This document shows positions 41,420 through 51,905 of a stretch of 64,000 bases of DNA, in pieces (position 1 is the first letter of the stretch; each line of letters begins with the position of its first letter). Source of the DNA: Cobetia amphilecti (lineage in GTDB: Bacteria; Pseudomonadota; Gammaproteobacteria; Pseudomonadales; Halomonadaceae); assembly GCF_030010415.1 (NCBI RefSeq), contig NZ_JASCSA010000005.1, one strand, 5' to 3'. A program made the position numbers and the translations under genes. The notes under the pieces are model-generated. The model did no database searches, was not told the origin of the DNA, and saw only the letters and a list, made by a program, of their open reading frames with translations.

Positions 41420-41869
41420 TCACACAGTCGCCAATCGATGCCACTCCAGCCAGGTCAGGAATCCCCCTTCGGGCAGCTGCAGATTCGGCGCATCGGTGCC
41501 CAGCAGCAGGCGGTCTCCCTCGAGCGTGACGCGCCGCACAAGCGTCACCTCATCCCAATCGGCGATCGTGGCCAGCGACAGATGATGGCAGACCTCCTCC
41601 CGCTCACTGTCCCACTGCCAGCGCCCACAGTAGGCAAAGCCCTCACGAAAGGCGGCGACCAGCTGATCATCCGTCGGCGCCATTCCCAGAGGCTGACGCT
41701 CACAGGACACCAGCTGCACGCTCATATAGCCATTGGCCATGTAATGCAGCTGGCCCTTGCACTCGCCCAGCGGCTCCAGCTCGCGTCCATCCGGCCAGGC
41801 ATACCAGAAACGCTCGAGCCGCCACGCGCCGATCAAGTCAGGATGCAGTGACAAGGAAGATTCCCGCAT
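41420..41869 (-). CDS. Lipocalin-like domain protein
   Basis: A 149-residue predicted cytosolic beta-barrel protein resembling the Lipocalin-like (PF13924-type) family: LIGAWRLERFWYAWPDGRELEPLGECKGQLHYMANGYMSVQL gives the GxW start and the family's G-xL-xYxxNGYMSV block, and GFLTWLEWHRL the closing strand. No signal peptide is visible. It starts 24 bases after the RstB-like kinase stop, so it is the third gene of that operon. The ligand is unknown. Assignment to the family is by motif memory. Confidence 0.7.
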   Translation of the reverse strand: MRESSLSLHPDLIGAWRLERFWYAWPDGRELEPLGECKGQLHYMANGYMSVQLVSCERQPLGMAPTDDQLVAAFREGFAYCGRWQWDSEREEVCHHLSLATIADWDEVTLVRRVTLEGDRLLLGTDAPNLQLPEGGFLTWLEWHRLATV

Positions 41870-41893
41870 GGCCGATTCCTCAAACGGTCGTGA

Positions 41894-43555
41894 TCAGGTG
41901 GCGTGCTCGTCCTGGAGTGACGGCGGCTTGACCGGCGGCAAGGGCACAGGCGCCTTGCGTTCCAGCTGACTGGAGGTCAGTGGCAGCAACAGGCTGAAGC
42001 GCGCGCCCTTGAGCGACCTGCCCTTGTCCACCACCACGCTGCCGCCGTGGGAATGCAGGATCTTCTGCACGATGGAGAGCCCCAGCCCGTAGCCGCCGGA
42101 GGCACGCGTACGCGAATCATCCAAGCGCGCGAAGGGTTTGAAAACCTTCTTGCGATCTTCCTCGTTGATGCCGGGGCCATCGTCCTCGACATCGAGCCTG
42201 ACCACCTGCGGGTCACTGGTGATGCGCACCAGTACCCGGGAATCCGCGTGCCGGCAGGCATTGGAGACCAGATTCTGCAGCGCCCGCTGCAGATAGCGTG
42301 CCTCGGCCTCGACCTCCAGCGCCTCGCCTTCGATGCTCAGCAGCAATTCAGGATGCAGCGGCGCCAGCGTCTCGCAGACCTGCTCCGCGATCTCGCGGCA
42401 ATCCACCATGCCGAGGTCCAGCTGGATACCGGCGGCATTGTTGAGTCGTGCGTAGGTCAGGATCTCGTCGATCAGCTTATCGAGCTCCTCGATGTCGCCG
42501 TCTGCGCCCTTTATCTGACGCTGGACGAAATCATCATCGACCATGTCCTCGATCATCTGCAGCGCGAAGCGGATGCGCGCCACCGGCGTGCGCAATTCAT
42601 GCGAGACCGCCCGAATCATGTCCTGCTGCGCGCCCAGCAACCCCTGCACCCGCTCGGCCATGCCATTGAAGGCCATGCCGAGACGCCCGAGAAAGTCATT
42701 GGACTCGATGCGCACCCGCGTATCGAGATAGCCGCCCGCGATGCGTGTCGCGGCCTTTTCCAGACGCGTCAGGCGCGCCTCCAGTGAACGCACCACCAGA
42801 TAGATGACGCCGCCCAGCAGACTGATGACCGCCAGTATCATGGCGATGATCAAGGCCGGTGGTGTCGTCTCGAAGCCACGGATGGGCCCGACCTTGAGCA
42901 TGGCGCGGTCCCCCAGACGAGTATAGAGCGCCATCGCCTGGCCATGACTGGCCACGTTGAGCACCACCCGACCGGCCTCCAGGCGACTGGCCTGCTGTGC
43001 ATCGAGATTCTGCGGAATGTCCGGCAACAGCGCGAAGGACAGACCGGAGGCCTGCTGCAGCTGGGCCAGCAAGTCGCTGCGCTGCTCGGCATTCATGGGT
43101 TGCAGGGTGTCATGCAGAGACACCATCAACCCACGTAACTGCCGCTCCGCGAGATGCAGCAGCCGGAATTCCAGCACTCTCTCTTCGCCGGGCACCGCCA
43201 TCAACAGCTGCCAGCCGGCGTCATCATGCGGCCTCACCAGCGGCCGCCCGGCCTCAAGGCGGCGCTGCTCCCACCAGTTGAGGTCAAAGACCGCCGCCGG
43301 TGCCAGCAACAACCGCCCATCCAGCAGGCGGGCGGTCCGATTGAGGAAGGCCCCGCGCTCTGCCTCCGGCGTGGCCGCGATCTGGCTCACCAGCAGGCGC
43401 ATCGGCGCCGCGCCCAGACGCGTCTGGTAGGCCTCCAGCCGGACCATGTTGGTCAGCTGAAAGCCACCCAGCGCGATGCCCAGCGTTAGCACCAATGCCA
43501 CCAGCAAGGCGACATAGACACGCAGGAAGATGCTGTCGGAGAGAGCCCGGCGCAT
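41894..43555 (-). CDS. rstB: RstB-like sensor histidine kinase
   Basis: Inner-membrane histidine kinase of the RstB type. TM1 (about 10-33), a long periplasmic domain of about 200 residues, TM2 (ALIIAMILAVISLLGGVIYLVV), HAMP, then the DHp motif RAVSHELRTPVARIRFALQM with the phospho-His, and the ATPase domain (N-box NLVSNACRHADSRV, VEDDGPGI, GYGLGLSIV). The close DHp match HELRTPVARIRF, NxACRHA and the partner gene point to RstB; E. coli RstB is shorter (433) because of a smaller periplasmic part. It lies 3 bases after rstA. The signal sensed here is unknown. Confidence 0.82.
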   Translation of the reverse strand: MRRALSDSIFLRVYVALLVALVLTLGIALGGFQLTNMVRLEAYQTRLGAAPMRLLVSQIAATPEAERGAFLNRTARLLDGRLLLAPAAVFDLNWWEQRRLEAGRPLVRPHDDAGWQLLMAVPGEERVLEFRLLHLAERQLRGLMVSLHDTLQPMNAEQRSDLLAQLQQASGLSFALLPDIPQNLDAQQASRLEAGRVVLNVASHGQAMALYTRLGDRAMLKVGPIRGFETTPPALIIAMILAVISLLGGVIYLVVRSLEARLTRLEKAATRIAGGYLDTRVRIESNDFLGRLGMAFNGMAERVQGLLGAQQDMIRAVSHELRTPVARIRFALQMIEDMVDDDFVQRQIKGADGDIEELDKLIDEILTYARLNNAAGIQLDLGMVDCREIAEQVCETLAPLHPELLLSIEGEALEVEAEARYLQRALQNLVSNACRHADSRVLVRITSDPQVVRLDVEDDGPGINEEDRKKVFKPFARLDDSRTRASGGYGLGLSIVQKILHSHGGSVVVDKGRSLKGARFSLLLPLTSSQLERKAPVPLPPVKPPSLQDEHAT

Positions 43556-43558
43556 CGT

Positions 43559-44269
43559 CTAGAGGTCCTTGACGAACAGGTATCCCTTGCTGCGCACCGT
43601 CTTGATCCGCTCAGGATGATTGGGGTCATCGCCAATCTTGGGGCGGATGCGCGAGACACGCACGTCGATGGAGCGGTCCTGGCCGTCGTACTTGATGCCG
43701 CGCAGCGCAGAGAAGATCTCCTCGCGCGTCAGCACGCGTCCCGCATTCGAGGACAGCAGCCACAGCAGGTCGAACTCGGCACTGGTCAGTTCGATGCGCT
43801 CGCGCGCCAACCATGCCTCACGGGTGGCGTTGTCGATCTCGAGATCATTGAACACCAGGCGCGTCTCACCGGCGGCCACTTCGGGGCCATCGGCGCGACG
43901 CAGCAAGGCCCGCATGCGTGCCAGCAATACACGCGGCTGCACCGGCTTGGGCACGTAATCGTCGGCGCCCATCTCCAGACCCAGCACCTGGTCCATGTCA
44001 TCGGTACGCGCCGTCAGCATCAGGATCGGCCCGGCGAACTGAGGCCGCACGCGACGACAGATGGACAGGCCATCCTCGCCCGGCAGCATCAGGTCCAGAA
44101 TCACGATGTCGGGGCGCAGACTGATGATCAGGTCCACCGCCCGCGCGCCGTCATTCTCGACGCTCACGCGGAAGTTGTTGGCTTCGAGGTATTCGCGCGT
44201 CAGTGTCGCCAGACGCTCGTCATCCTCAACAATCAATACATGTTCTTGCGCATTGGTATCCAAGGGCAT
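43559..44269 (-). CDS. rstA: RstA-like OmpR-family response regulator
   Basis: Transcription factor partner of the RstB-like kinase. Receiver residues: VEDDERL acidic pair, phospho-Asp near 59 in IVILDLMLPGEDG, Thr in LMLTARTD, Lys in YVPKPV. The winged helix has LTSAEFDLLWLLSSNAGRVLTREEIFSALRGIKYDGQDRSIDVRVSR in pieces matching RstA (LRG-YDG-DRSxDV-ISR, then RIKTVRSKGYLF). ATG 44269 gives 236 residues, near E. coli RstA (239). Divergent from nrdA, so its promoter region is shared with the nrdAB control region. Confidence 0.85.
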   Translation of the reverse strand: MPLDTNAQEHVLIVEDDERLATLTREYLEANNFRVSVENDGARAVDLIISLRPDIVILDLMLPGEDGLSICRRVRPQFAGPILMLTARTDDMDQVLGLEMGADDYVPKPVQPRVLLARMRALLRRADGPEVAAGETRLVFNDLEIDNATREAWLARERIELTSAEFDLLWLLSSNAGRVLTREEIFSALRGIKYDGQDRSIDVRVSRIRPKIGDDPNHPERIKTVRSKGYLFVKDL

Positions 44270-44489
44270 TCCATCCGCATCGTTGGGTCAACGTGGCCAG
44301 CAGCTCACAAGCAGTTACTTTCCTGTGCCACGTCGTAACCTTTTCAGGGTGATTTGTCACGAATGATACGCCAATTTGGGCGTTTACGCGCCAGCAGCGC
44401 AGGCACCATCTGCATTGACGGAGCGCAGAAAATTTAACACCTGAACTCTTGACATCCCCCAGCGGCAAGGCCGGATTTTCAACCACACC

Positions 44490-44509
44490 TTACCCACAAG
44501 TTATCCACT
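44490..44509 (+). promoter_or_regulatory. Pair of DnaA-box-like sites upstream of nrdA
   Basis: TTACCCACA (44490-44498) and TTATCCACT (44501-44509) each differ by one base from the DnaA box TTATNCACA and are two bases apart. DnaA boxes upstream of nrdA are established in E. coli, where they couple nucleotide supply to replication initiation. They lie directly before the -35 element. Confidence 0.55.
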
Positions 44510-44537
44510 TGCACGCCCCACCAAACAACACTATCTT
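44509..44537 (+). promoter_or_regulatory. nrdAB promoter
   Basis: TTGCAC (44509-44514) and TATCTT (44532-44537) with a 17-base spacer. The -10 is covered by the first NrdR box. Transcription would start near 44544, giving a leader of about 325 bases before nrdA. Confidence 0.6.
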
Positions 44538-44572
44538 GTGTCCAAAACCAGCTCACACCCCATATGTAGGGT
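44526..44572. promoter_or_regulatory. Tandem NrdR boxes
   Basis: CAACACTATCTTGTGT (44526-44541) and ACCCCATATGTAGGGT (44557-44572) both resemble the 16-base NrdR palindrome ACACNATATNTNGTGT. They are separated by 15 bases, so centre to centre 31 bp, the three-helical-turn spacing typical of NrdR pairs. The first overlaps the -10 element and the second lies just downstream of the start, positions suited to repression of nrdAB at high dATP. Confidence 0.7.
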
Positions 44573-44681
44573 TTTGGCGACGTCGACACCCATAGATCAT
44601 GGCGACGATTGTCAAGCCCCGAAAGCATGAATCAGCGTATGGGACGGCAGTCACGCAAGGCTGCTGGAACCGTGTCTCATG

Positions 44682-44738
44682 AACGCTATCAGGCTCAGCC
44701 CGGGCGCCGATTGCCCCGCCTGAGCCTGATAGCGTTTC
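44682..44738 (+). terminator. Large hairpin in the nrdA leader (possible attenuator)
   Basis: AACGCTATCAGGCTCAG (44682-44698) pairs perfectly with 44720-44736, and inner GGGC/GCCC bases extend the stem. On the plus strand it is followed by TTCTC directly after GTT, a short U-run as in an intrinsic terminator. It lies between the nrdA promoter and start codon, so it could stop or slow transcription. A second possibility is a processing or stability element. Confidence 0.5.
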
Positions 44739-44868
44739 TCGACGACAAGGCTGACGACGACAGAATATCCCCGGGCGCCGGCAGGAATTTCCAGCCTGCG
44801 CCCCGATACGAATTGCCCTCGAGCCCTAACGGGCAACGATTCACCTTCAGACGATTCAGGAAGGCGTC

Positions 44869-47769
<2,901 letters not shown>

Positions 47770-47854
47770 GCGATTGCGCCAGAACCGAGTCCGCGCTGAC
47801 GACGCTGACTCACCGCCTGCCAGGACACACCTTGCAGGCGGACTGCGGCAAATC

Positions 47855-47883
47855 CACAAGACCGAGCCCCGCTCGGTCTTGTG
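47855..47883. terminator. Hairpin between nrdA and nrdB
   Basis: A perfect 13-bp stem CACAAGACCGAGC / GCTCGGTCTTGTG with loop CCC. It is not followed by a T-run. In this position it may adjust the nrdA:nrdB mRNA ratio or be a weak terminator. The rest of the 282-base gap holds no supported gene. Confidence 0.45.
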
Positions 47884-48051
47884 CCGCCACCAACAATCAC
47901 TGCCTCCTGACATTCCCTCGAAACAAGCCCGGGCCTGACTCCCTGTGGGAGCCACGCCACTCGATGGCGCTCGCGTCGTAGAACGCACCGCCCCTGCCTT
48001 TTCGTCACGCTGACTGCCCGCGTGACCATCACCGAACACGAGGAACGCAAC

Positions 48052-49305
48052 ATGTTGAACTGGGACGATTTCCACGAAGACGAAGCCCCCGCTGCCGAGA
48101 AGCCGGCGACGGCCAAACCGGCGCCGCAGGCCGAAGCTCCCGCCGCTGCCCCGGCGGCTGACGCTGTCGTCGCGAGCGAGAACAGCGAAGGCTACGCGAT
48201 CAGCGATGCCGAGCGCATCGCCCGCGCCCAGCAGGCGCTGGACGATCTCGACGTGGCCAAGGGTCTGGAAGAACTGGAAATGGGGGCCCAGCGCATTCAG
48301 GTCGACGAGAAGCGCATGATCAATGCCCGCGCCGACGTCAACCAGCTGGTGCCCTTCAAGTACGATTGGGCATGGCAGAAGTACCTCGACGGCTCCGCGA
48401 ACCACTGGATGCCGCAGGAAGTGAACATGAACGCGGACATCGCGTTGTGGAAGAGCCAGGACGGCCTGACCGAAGACGAGCGCCTGATCGTGATGCGCTC
48501 GCTGGGTTACTTCTCCACTGCCGACTCGCTGGTCGCCAACAACCTGGTGCTGGCCGTCTACAAGAACATCACCAACCCGGAGTGCCGCCAGTACCTGCTG
48601 CGCCAGGCCTTCGAAGAGGCGATCCACACCCACGCCTACCAGTACTGCATCGAGTCACTGGGCATGGACGAAGGCGAAGTCTTCAACATGTACCGTGAAG
48701 TGGACTCCGTGGCGCGCAAGTCCGCCTGGAGCCTCAAGCACACCCAGGCGCTGGCACGTGCCGACTTCCACACCGGTACACCGGAAGCGGACCAGGAATT
48801 CCTGCGCAACCTGATCGGCTTCTACGCCGTCACCGAAGGCATCTTCTTCTACTGCGGCTTCTCCCAGATCCTGTCCATGGGTCGTCGCAACAAGATGACC
48901 GGCGTCGCCGAGCAGTTCCAGTACATCCTGCGTGACGAGTCCATGCACCTGAACTTCGGCATCGACGTGATCAACCAGATCAAGGTCGAGAACCCCCACC
49001 TGTGGACCGCCGAATTCCAGGACGAAGTCACCCAGATGATTCTGGAAGGCACCCAGCTCGAGATCGAATACGCGCGTGACACCATGCCGCGCGGCGTGCT
49101 GGGCATGAACGCGGCCATCATGGAGGAATACCTCCACTTCATCTGCAACCGTCGCCTCGCGCAGCTGGGCCTCAAGGAGCAGTTCCCGGGCGCCAAGAAC
49201 CCGTTCCCGTGGATGTCCGAGATCATCGACCTGCGCAAGGAGAAGAACTTCTTCGAGACGCGCGTCACCGAATATCAGGTCGGCGGTGCCCTGAGCTGGG
49301 ATTGA
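48052..49305 (+). CDS. nrdB: Class Ia ribonucleotide reductase beta subunit
   Basis: Forms the di-iron tyrosyl radical needed by NrdA. In the 417 residues the metal ligands are recognisable in the helices around DIALWKSQDGLTEDE, RQAFEEAIHTHAYQY, YAVTEGIFFYCGF and DESMHLNFG, with the radical tyrosine in HTHAYQYCIES. Pro/Ala-rich residues of about 10-45 form an extra flexible N-terminal linker. ATG 48052 has GAGGA 7 bases upstream and begins MLNWDDF; a GTG ten codons earlier is unlikely. It follows nrdA on the same strand. Confidence 0.95.
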   Translation: MLNWDDFHEDEAPAAEKPATAKPAPQAEAPAAAPAADAVVASENSEGYAISDAERIARAQQALDDLDVAKGLEELEMGAQRIQVDEKRMINARADVNQLVPFKYDWAWQKYLDGSANHWMPQEVNMNADIALWKSQDGLTEDERLIVMRSLGYFSTADSLVANNLVLAVYKNITNPECRQYLLRQAFEEAIHTHAYQYCIESLGMDEGEVFNMYREVDSVARKSAWSLKHTQALARADFHTGTPEADQEFLRNLIGFYAVTEGIFFYCGFSQILSMGRRNKMTGVAEQFQYILRDESMHLNFGIDVINQIKVENPHLWTAEFQDEVTQMILEGTQLEIEYARDTMPRGVLGMNAAIMEEYLHFICNRRLAQLGLKEQFPGAKNPFPWMSEIIDLRKEKNFFETRVTEYQVGGALSWD

Positions 49306-49342
49306 TCTAATTTAGTTAAATACACGTCATAACTTTCTGCGC

Positions 49343-49369
49343 TTGCGCTCATCAGTGCATAACTATAGT
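49343..49369 (+). promoter_or_regulatory. Possible promoter of the AT-rich small ORF
   Basis: TTGCGC (49343-49348) and TATAGT (49364-49369) with a 15-base spacer, which is one or two bases short. It lies in AT-rich sequence 45 bases before the small ORF. No direct proof. Confidence 0.35.
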
Positions 49370-49413
49370 TTCACTAATGAGCTAAAAAGCCATGTACTCG
49401 GAGAATTACAGCG

Positions 49414-49575
49414 ATGGTCAGAAAAACAAGAAGCGACTGCACTGTAGGTACTTTTGAGAAGTCACGAGGATTACCTCCTGGTTCAGTGAGGAATCCCGAT
49501 GGACGTGATACTAGGTCAGATAAGAAAATCGGCACCATTCGAAAAGAACATGGAAAGCCACTAAAGAAGCAATAA
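49414..49575 (+). CDS. Small basic protein of unknown function (53 residues)
   Basis: Not recognised. The frame from ATG 49414 to TAA 49573-49575 encodes 53 residues with about 15 Lys/Arg against 6 Asp/Glu. Central stretches: CTVGTFEKSRGLPPGSVRNP and DGRDTRSDKKIGTIRKEHGK. A ribosome site GGAG lies 10 bases upstream, a possible promoter further up, and a strong terminator follows at 49606-49637. By my count the ORF is about 43% G+C against over 60% in neighbours, and it uses AGA, AGG, TTA and CTA codons that are rare here, so recent acquisition is likely. The alternating charged and Gly/Pro pattern suggests a nucleic-acid or phosphate-binding short protein, but that is a guess. Confidence 0.6.
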   Translation: MVRKTRSDCTVGTFEKSRGLPPGSVRNPDGRDTRSDKKIGTIRKEHGKPLKKQ

Positions 49576-49605
49576 ATAATAGCTAATATTTTTGTGAAGA
49601 TCCCC

Positions 49606-49637
49606 AACGGGCCATGTCATTGATATGGCCCGTTTTT
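49606..49637 (+). terminator. Strong terminator after the small ORF
   Basis: AACGGGCCAT (49606-49615) pairs with ATGGCCCGTT (49625-49634), followed by a run to TTTTT at 49633-49637. It would end transcripts from nrdB or from the small ORF before the 6-phosphogluconate dehydrogenase gene. Confidence 0.85.
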
Positions 49638-49709
49638 GCGTCCAGCGCCCGCACAGGGTAGGCTTCGCGCCGTCCCGACTCTCCCCGGCTTCACGTGAAA
49701 GGAACGAAC

Positions 49710-50693
49710 ATGCAACTCGGTATCATCGGACTCGGCCGCATGGGCGGCAATATCGCTCGTCGCTTGATGCGCAATGGTCACGAAGTGGTCGCCCATGATC
49801 GTGACGCGGCAATCGCCCAGTCACTGGTCGCCGACGGTGCGACGCACGTCGATAGCCTCGTGGAGCTGGTTCAGCAGCTCGAGGCGCCGCGCGCCGTCTG
49901 GGTCATGCTGCCGGCTGGCGAGATCACCGAGCAGACCATTGCCACGCTTGCCGAGCTGATGGAAGCCGGCGACACCATCATCGATGGCGGCAACACCTTC
50001 TACAAGGACGACATCCGCCGTGCCACGGCCCTCAAGCTGAAGGGCCTGAACTACGTCGATGTGGGCACTTCCGGCGGCGTGTGGGGCCTGGAGCGCGGCT
50101 ACTGCATGATGATCGGTGCCGAGAAGGCCGTGTTCGAGCATCTCGAGCCGCTGTTCGATACCCTCGCCCCGGGCTATGGCGATCTCGAACGTACCAAGGG
50201 CCGCAACGCCCCGGATGAGCGCGCCGAGCGCGGCTACATCCATGCCGGTCCGGTCGGCGCCGGTCATTACGTGAAGATGGTCCACAACGGCATCGAGTAC
50301 GGCCTGATGCAGGCTTACGCCGAGGGCTTCGAGCTGATGCAGAGCAAGGGCTCCGACGCCCTGCCGGAAGATCAGCGCTTCGACCTCAATCTGGCCGATA
50401 TCGCCGAGGTGTGGCGACGTGGCAGCGTGGTCTCTTCCTGGCTGCTCGACCTGACCGCCCAGGCACTGGCCGGTGACGAGCGTCTGGACCACTACAGCGG
50501 TGCCGTCTCTGACAGTGGCGAAGGCCGCTGGACCGTCGATGCCGCCGTCGAACAGGGTGTCGCCGTGCCGGTGCTGGCCAATGCGCTGTTCTCGCGCTTC
50601 AGCTCGCGCAAGGAAAACACCTACGCCAACCGCCTGCTGTCGGCGATGCGCTTCGGCTTCGGCGGCCATGTCGAGCCGCCCAGGAAAGACTGA
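49710..50693 (+). CDS. gnd: Short-form 6-phosphogluconate dehydrogenase (decarboxylating)
   Basis: Oxidises and decarboxylates 6-phosphogluconate to ribulose 5-phosphate. The 327 residues are the short (YqeC/GndA-like) form, about 140 shorter than the E. coli NADP enzyme. Seen: Rossmann motif GIIGLGRMGGNIARRLMRNGHEVV in part, HDRD after the second strand (acidic residue there favours NAD+), the substrate motif DVGTSGGVWGLERGY, and the catalytic region GPVGAGHYVKMVHNGIEYG with Lys and Asn. ATG 49710 has AAAGGA 6 bases upstream. It is a single gene between two terminators. Cofactor preference is inferred. Confidence 0.9.
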   Translation: MQLGIIGLGRMGGNIARRLMRNGHEVVAHDRDAAIAQSLVADGATHVDSLVELVQQLEAPRAVWVMLPAGEITEQTIATLAELMEAGDTIIDGGNTFYKDDIRRATALKLKGLNYVDVGTSGGVWGLERGYCMMIGAEKAVFEHLEPLFDTLAPGYGDLERTKGRNAPDERAERGYIHAGPVGAGHYVKMVHNGIEYGLMQAYAEGFELMQSKGSDALPEDQRFDLNLADIAEVWRRGSVVSSWLLDLTAQALAGDERLDHYSGAVSDSGEGRWTVDAAVEQGVAVPVLANALFSRFSSRKENTYANRLLSAMRFGFGGHVEPPRKD

Positions 50694-50720
50694 GCACCTG
50701 CTCTGACACGCCAGACGTGA

Positions 50721-50755
50721 AACGCCCCGCTCATGGAGATCATGAGCGGGGCGTT
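50721..50755. terminator. Terminator after gnd
   Basis: A perfect 15-bp stem AACGCCCCGCTCATG / CATGAGCGGGGCGTT with loop GAGAT, followed by GTCGTTT. Its AACGCCCC...GGGGCGTT style repeats that of 19679-19712. It lies between convergent genes. Confidence 0.75.
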
Positions 50756-50842
50756 GTCGTTTGCGGGGCCTGCTGGCAGAGCGGTGGAGTGTCAGCTGCC
50801 CTTCTTGCCAGCCCTGTCAGCCATCTGTGTCAGCCACTGGCG

Positions 50843-51385
50843 TTATCGAACGCCGCCAGCGCCATCCACCGGCGTCAGCGTCATCTGCTGACCGCGCATG
50901 TTGATATCGAACTCCCCCAGGAAACTCATACCCAGCAGCACCACCTCATCGTGCATGCCCGGCACGATGGCCCCGCGCACCTCGCGCTGGCTGAGCCCCG
51001 CCAGACTGACAGCGTCCAGTGTGGTCAGGGCACCGTGGCTGACGCCATTGGCGGTAGTGAAGCGCGCATCCCGCCCGAGTGGCAGCTGCAGGCGCTCGGC
51101 CAGCGCTTCGGACACCGAGACATAGGTGGCGCCGGTATCGAGCAGGAAGGTCACCGGCTGATCATTGATCGTACCGGGGGCCACGAAGTGACCTGAGCGA
51201 TTGCGCGACAGCGTCAGTGGCTCTCCGGATGACAGCGACTGGCCAGCCAGCGAGGCATTGGGCCGGGTGCGCTCATCAAGCTGGCCCTGAAACCACCACA
51301 CCAGCATGGCGAGAATCAGCGCCCAGCACAGCACCAGCATGCCGACACCATAACGGCGGGTCGCGCCGCCCTCTGAATCACTCAT
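50843..51385 (-). CDS. Membrane-anchored retropepsin-like aspartic protease
   Basis: A 180-residue protein with one N-terminal membrane helix (VGMLVLCWALILAMLVWWF) and a periplasmic clan AA retropepsin-like domain: active site FLLDTGATYVSVSE near residue 105, the flap-like NGVSHGALTTLDAVSLAGL and the closing VVLLGMSFLGEFDINMRG. Proteins of this TIGR02281-like family are single-motif enzymes that should dimerise. ATG 51385 overlaps the DUF3592 stop as ATGA. Last gene of an ankyrin-DUF3592-protease set. Substrates are unknown. Confidence 0.82.
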   Translation of the reverse strand: MSDSEGGATRRYGVGMLVLCWALILAMLVWWFQGQLDERTRPNASLAGQSLSSGEPLTLSRNRSGHFVAPGTINDQPVTFLLDTGATYVSVSEALAERLQLPLGRDARFTTANGVSHGALTTLDAVSLAGLSQREVRGAIVPGMHDEVVLLGMSFLGEFDINMRGQQMTLTPVDGAGGVR

Positions 51386-51879
51386 CCACCACCACCCCGC
51401 AACAGCAGACGCAGGCCGACGGCGCACAGTGCGAAGCCGAGAATCAACGGCACCCCGATCAGCCAGCCGCGCGTCCCCGGCAGGCTGGCCTCATGCGGGG
51501 CGTCGAGGTGATAGACCAGCGCCACGCTCTCCCCCACGGCGGGTGTCGGCGAGGGCACCGCCAGCGGCGAGATGATCTCGTGCCAGCCATCACGCTGATC
51601 CTGATAGCGCACCACGGGCGCATACTGGATCGACTCGATATTGAAGCGCCCACCCGGCGGCAGACCCGCCATCGCCAGGGCCTCATCCTCGCTGAGTTTG
51701 CCACCCTTGGGCAGATGGATCGGACTACGCCCTTCGACGTGCAGCGTACGGTCGTGATTGATGACCTCGCCCATCACCTGTGCGCTGTTGCGGGCGAAGG
51801 ACTGTGCCTGCTGCCAGCGATAGCCACCGAGCAGCAGCAAGGCGATGCCGATGATGATCAGTCCCCAGGTCAACGCCAT
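51382..51879 (-). CDS. DUF3592-type membrane protein
   Basis: A 165-residue protein with TM helices at both ends (ALTWGLIIIGIALLLLGGYRW and GWLIGVPLILGFALCAVGLRLLL) flanking an extracytoplasmic beta-rich domain (VMGEVINHDRTLH, YAPVVRYQDQRDGWHE, VGESVALVYHLDAPHEASL). This is the layout of DUF3592, a family of unknown role. ATG 51879 has AAGGAGG 6 bases upstream, one of the best ribosome sites in the window. It follows the ankyrin gene by 26 bases and overlaps the retropepsin gene. Confidence 0.78.
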   Translation of the reverse strand: MALTWGLIIIGIALLLLGGYRWQQAQSFARNSAQVMGEVINHDRTLHVEGRSPIHLPKGGKLSEDEALAMAGLPPGGRFNIESIQYAPVVRYQDQRDGWHEIISPLAVPSPTPAVGESVALVYHLDAPHEASLPGTRGWLIGVPLILGFALCAVGLRLLLRGGGG

Positions 51880-51905
51880 GCGATGCCTCCTTGTGGTCGG
51901 TGCCA

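Noticed and set aside
49374..49607. 77-codon minus-strand hydrophobic frame opposite the 53-residue gene
   Set aside because: It starts with TTG inside the terminator stem and has no ribosome site; the plus-strand gene has ribosome site and terminator in order.
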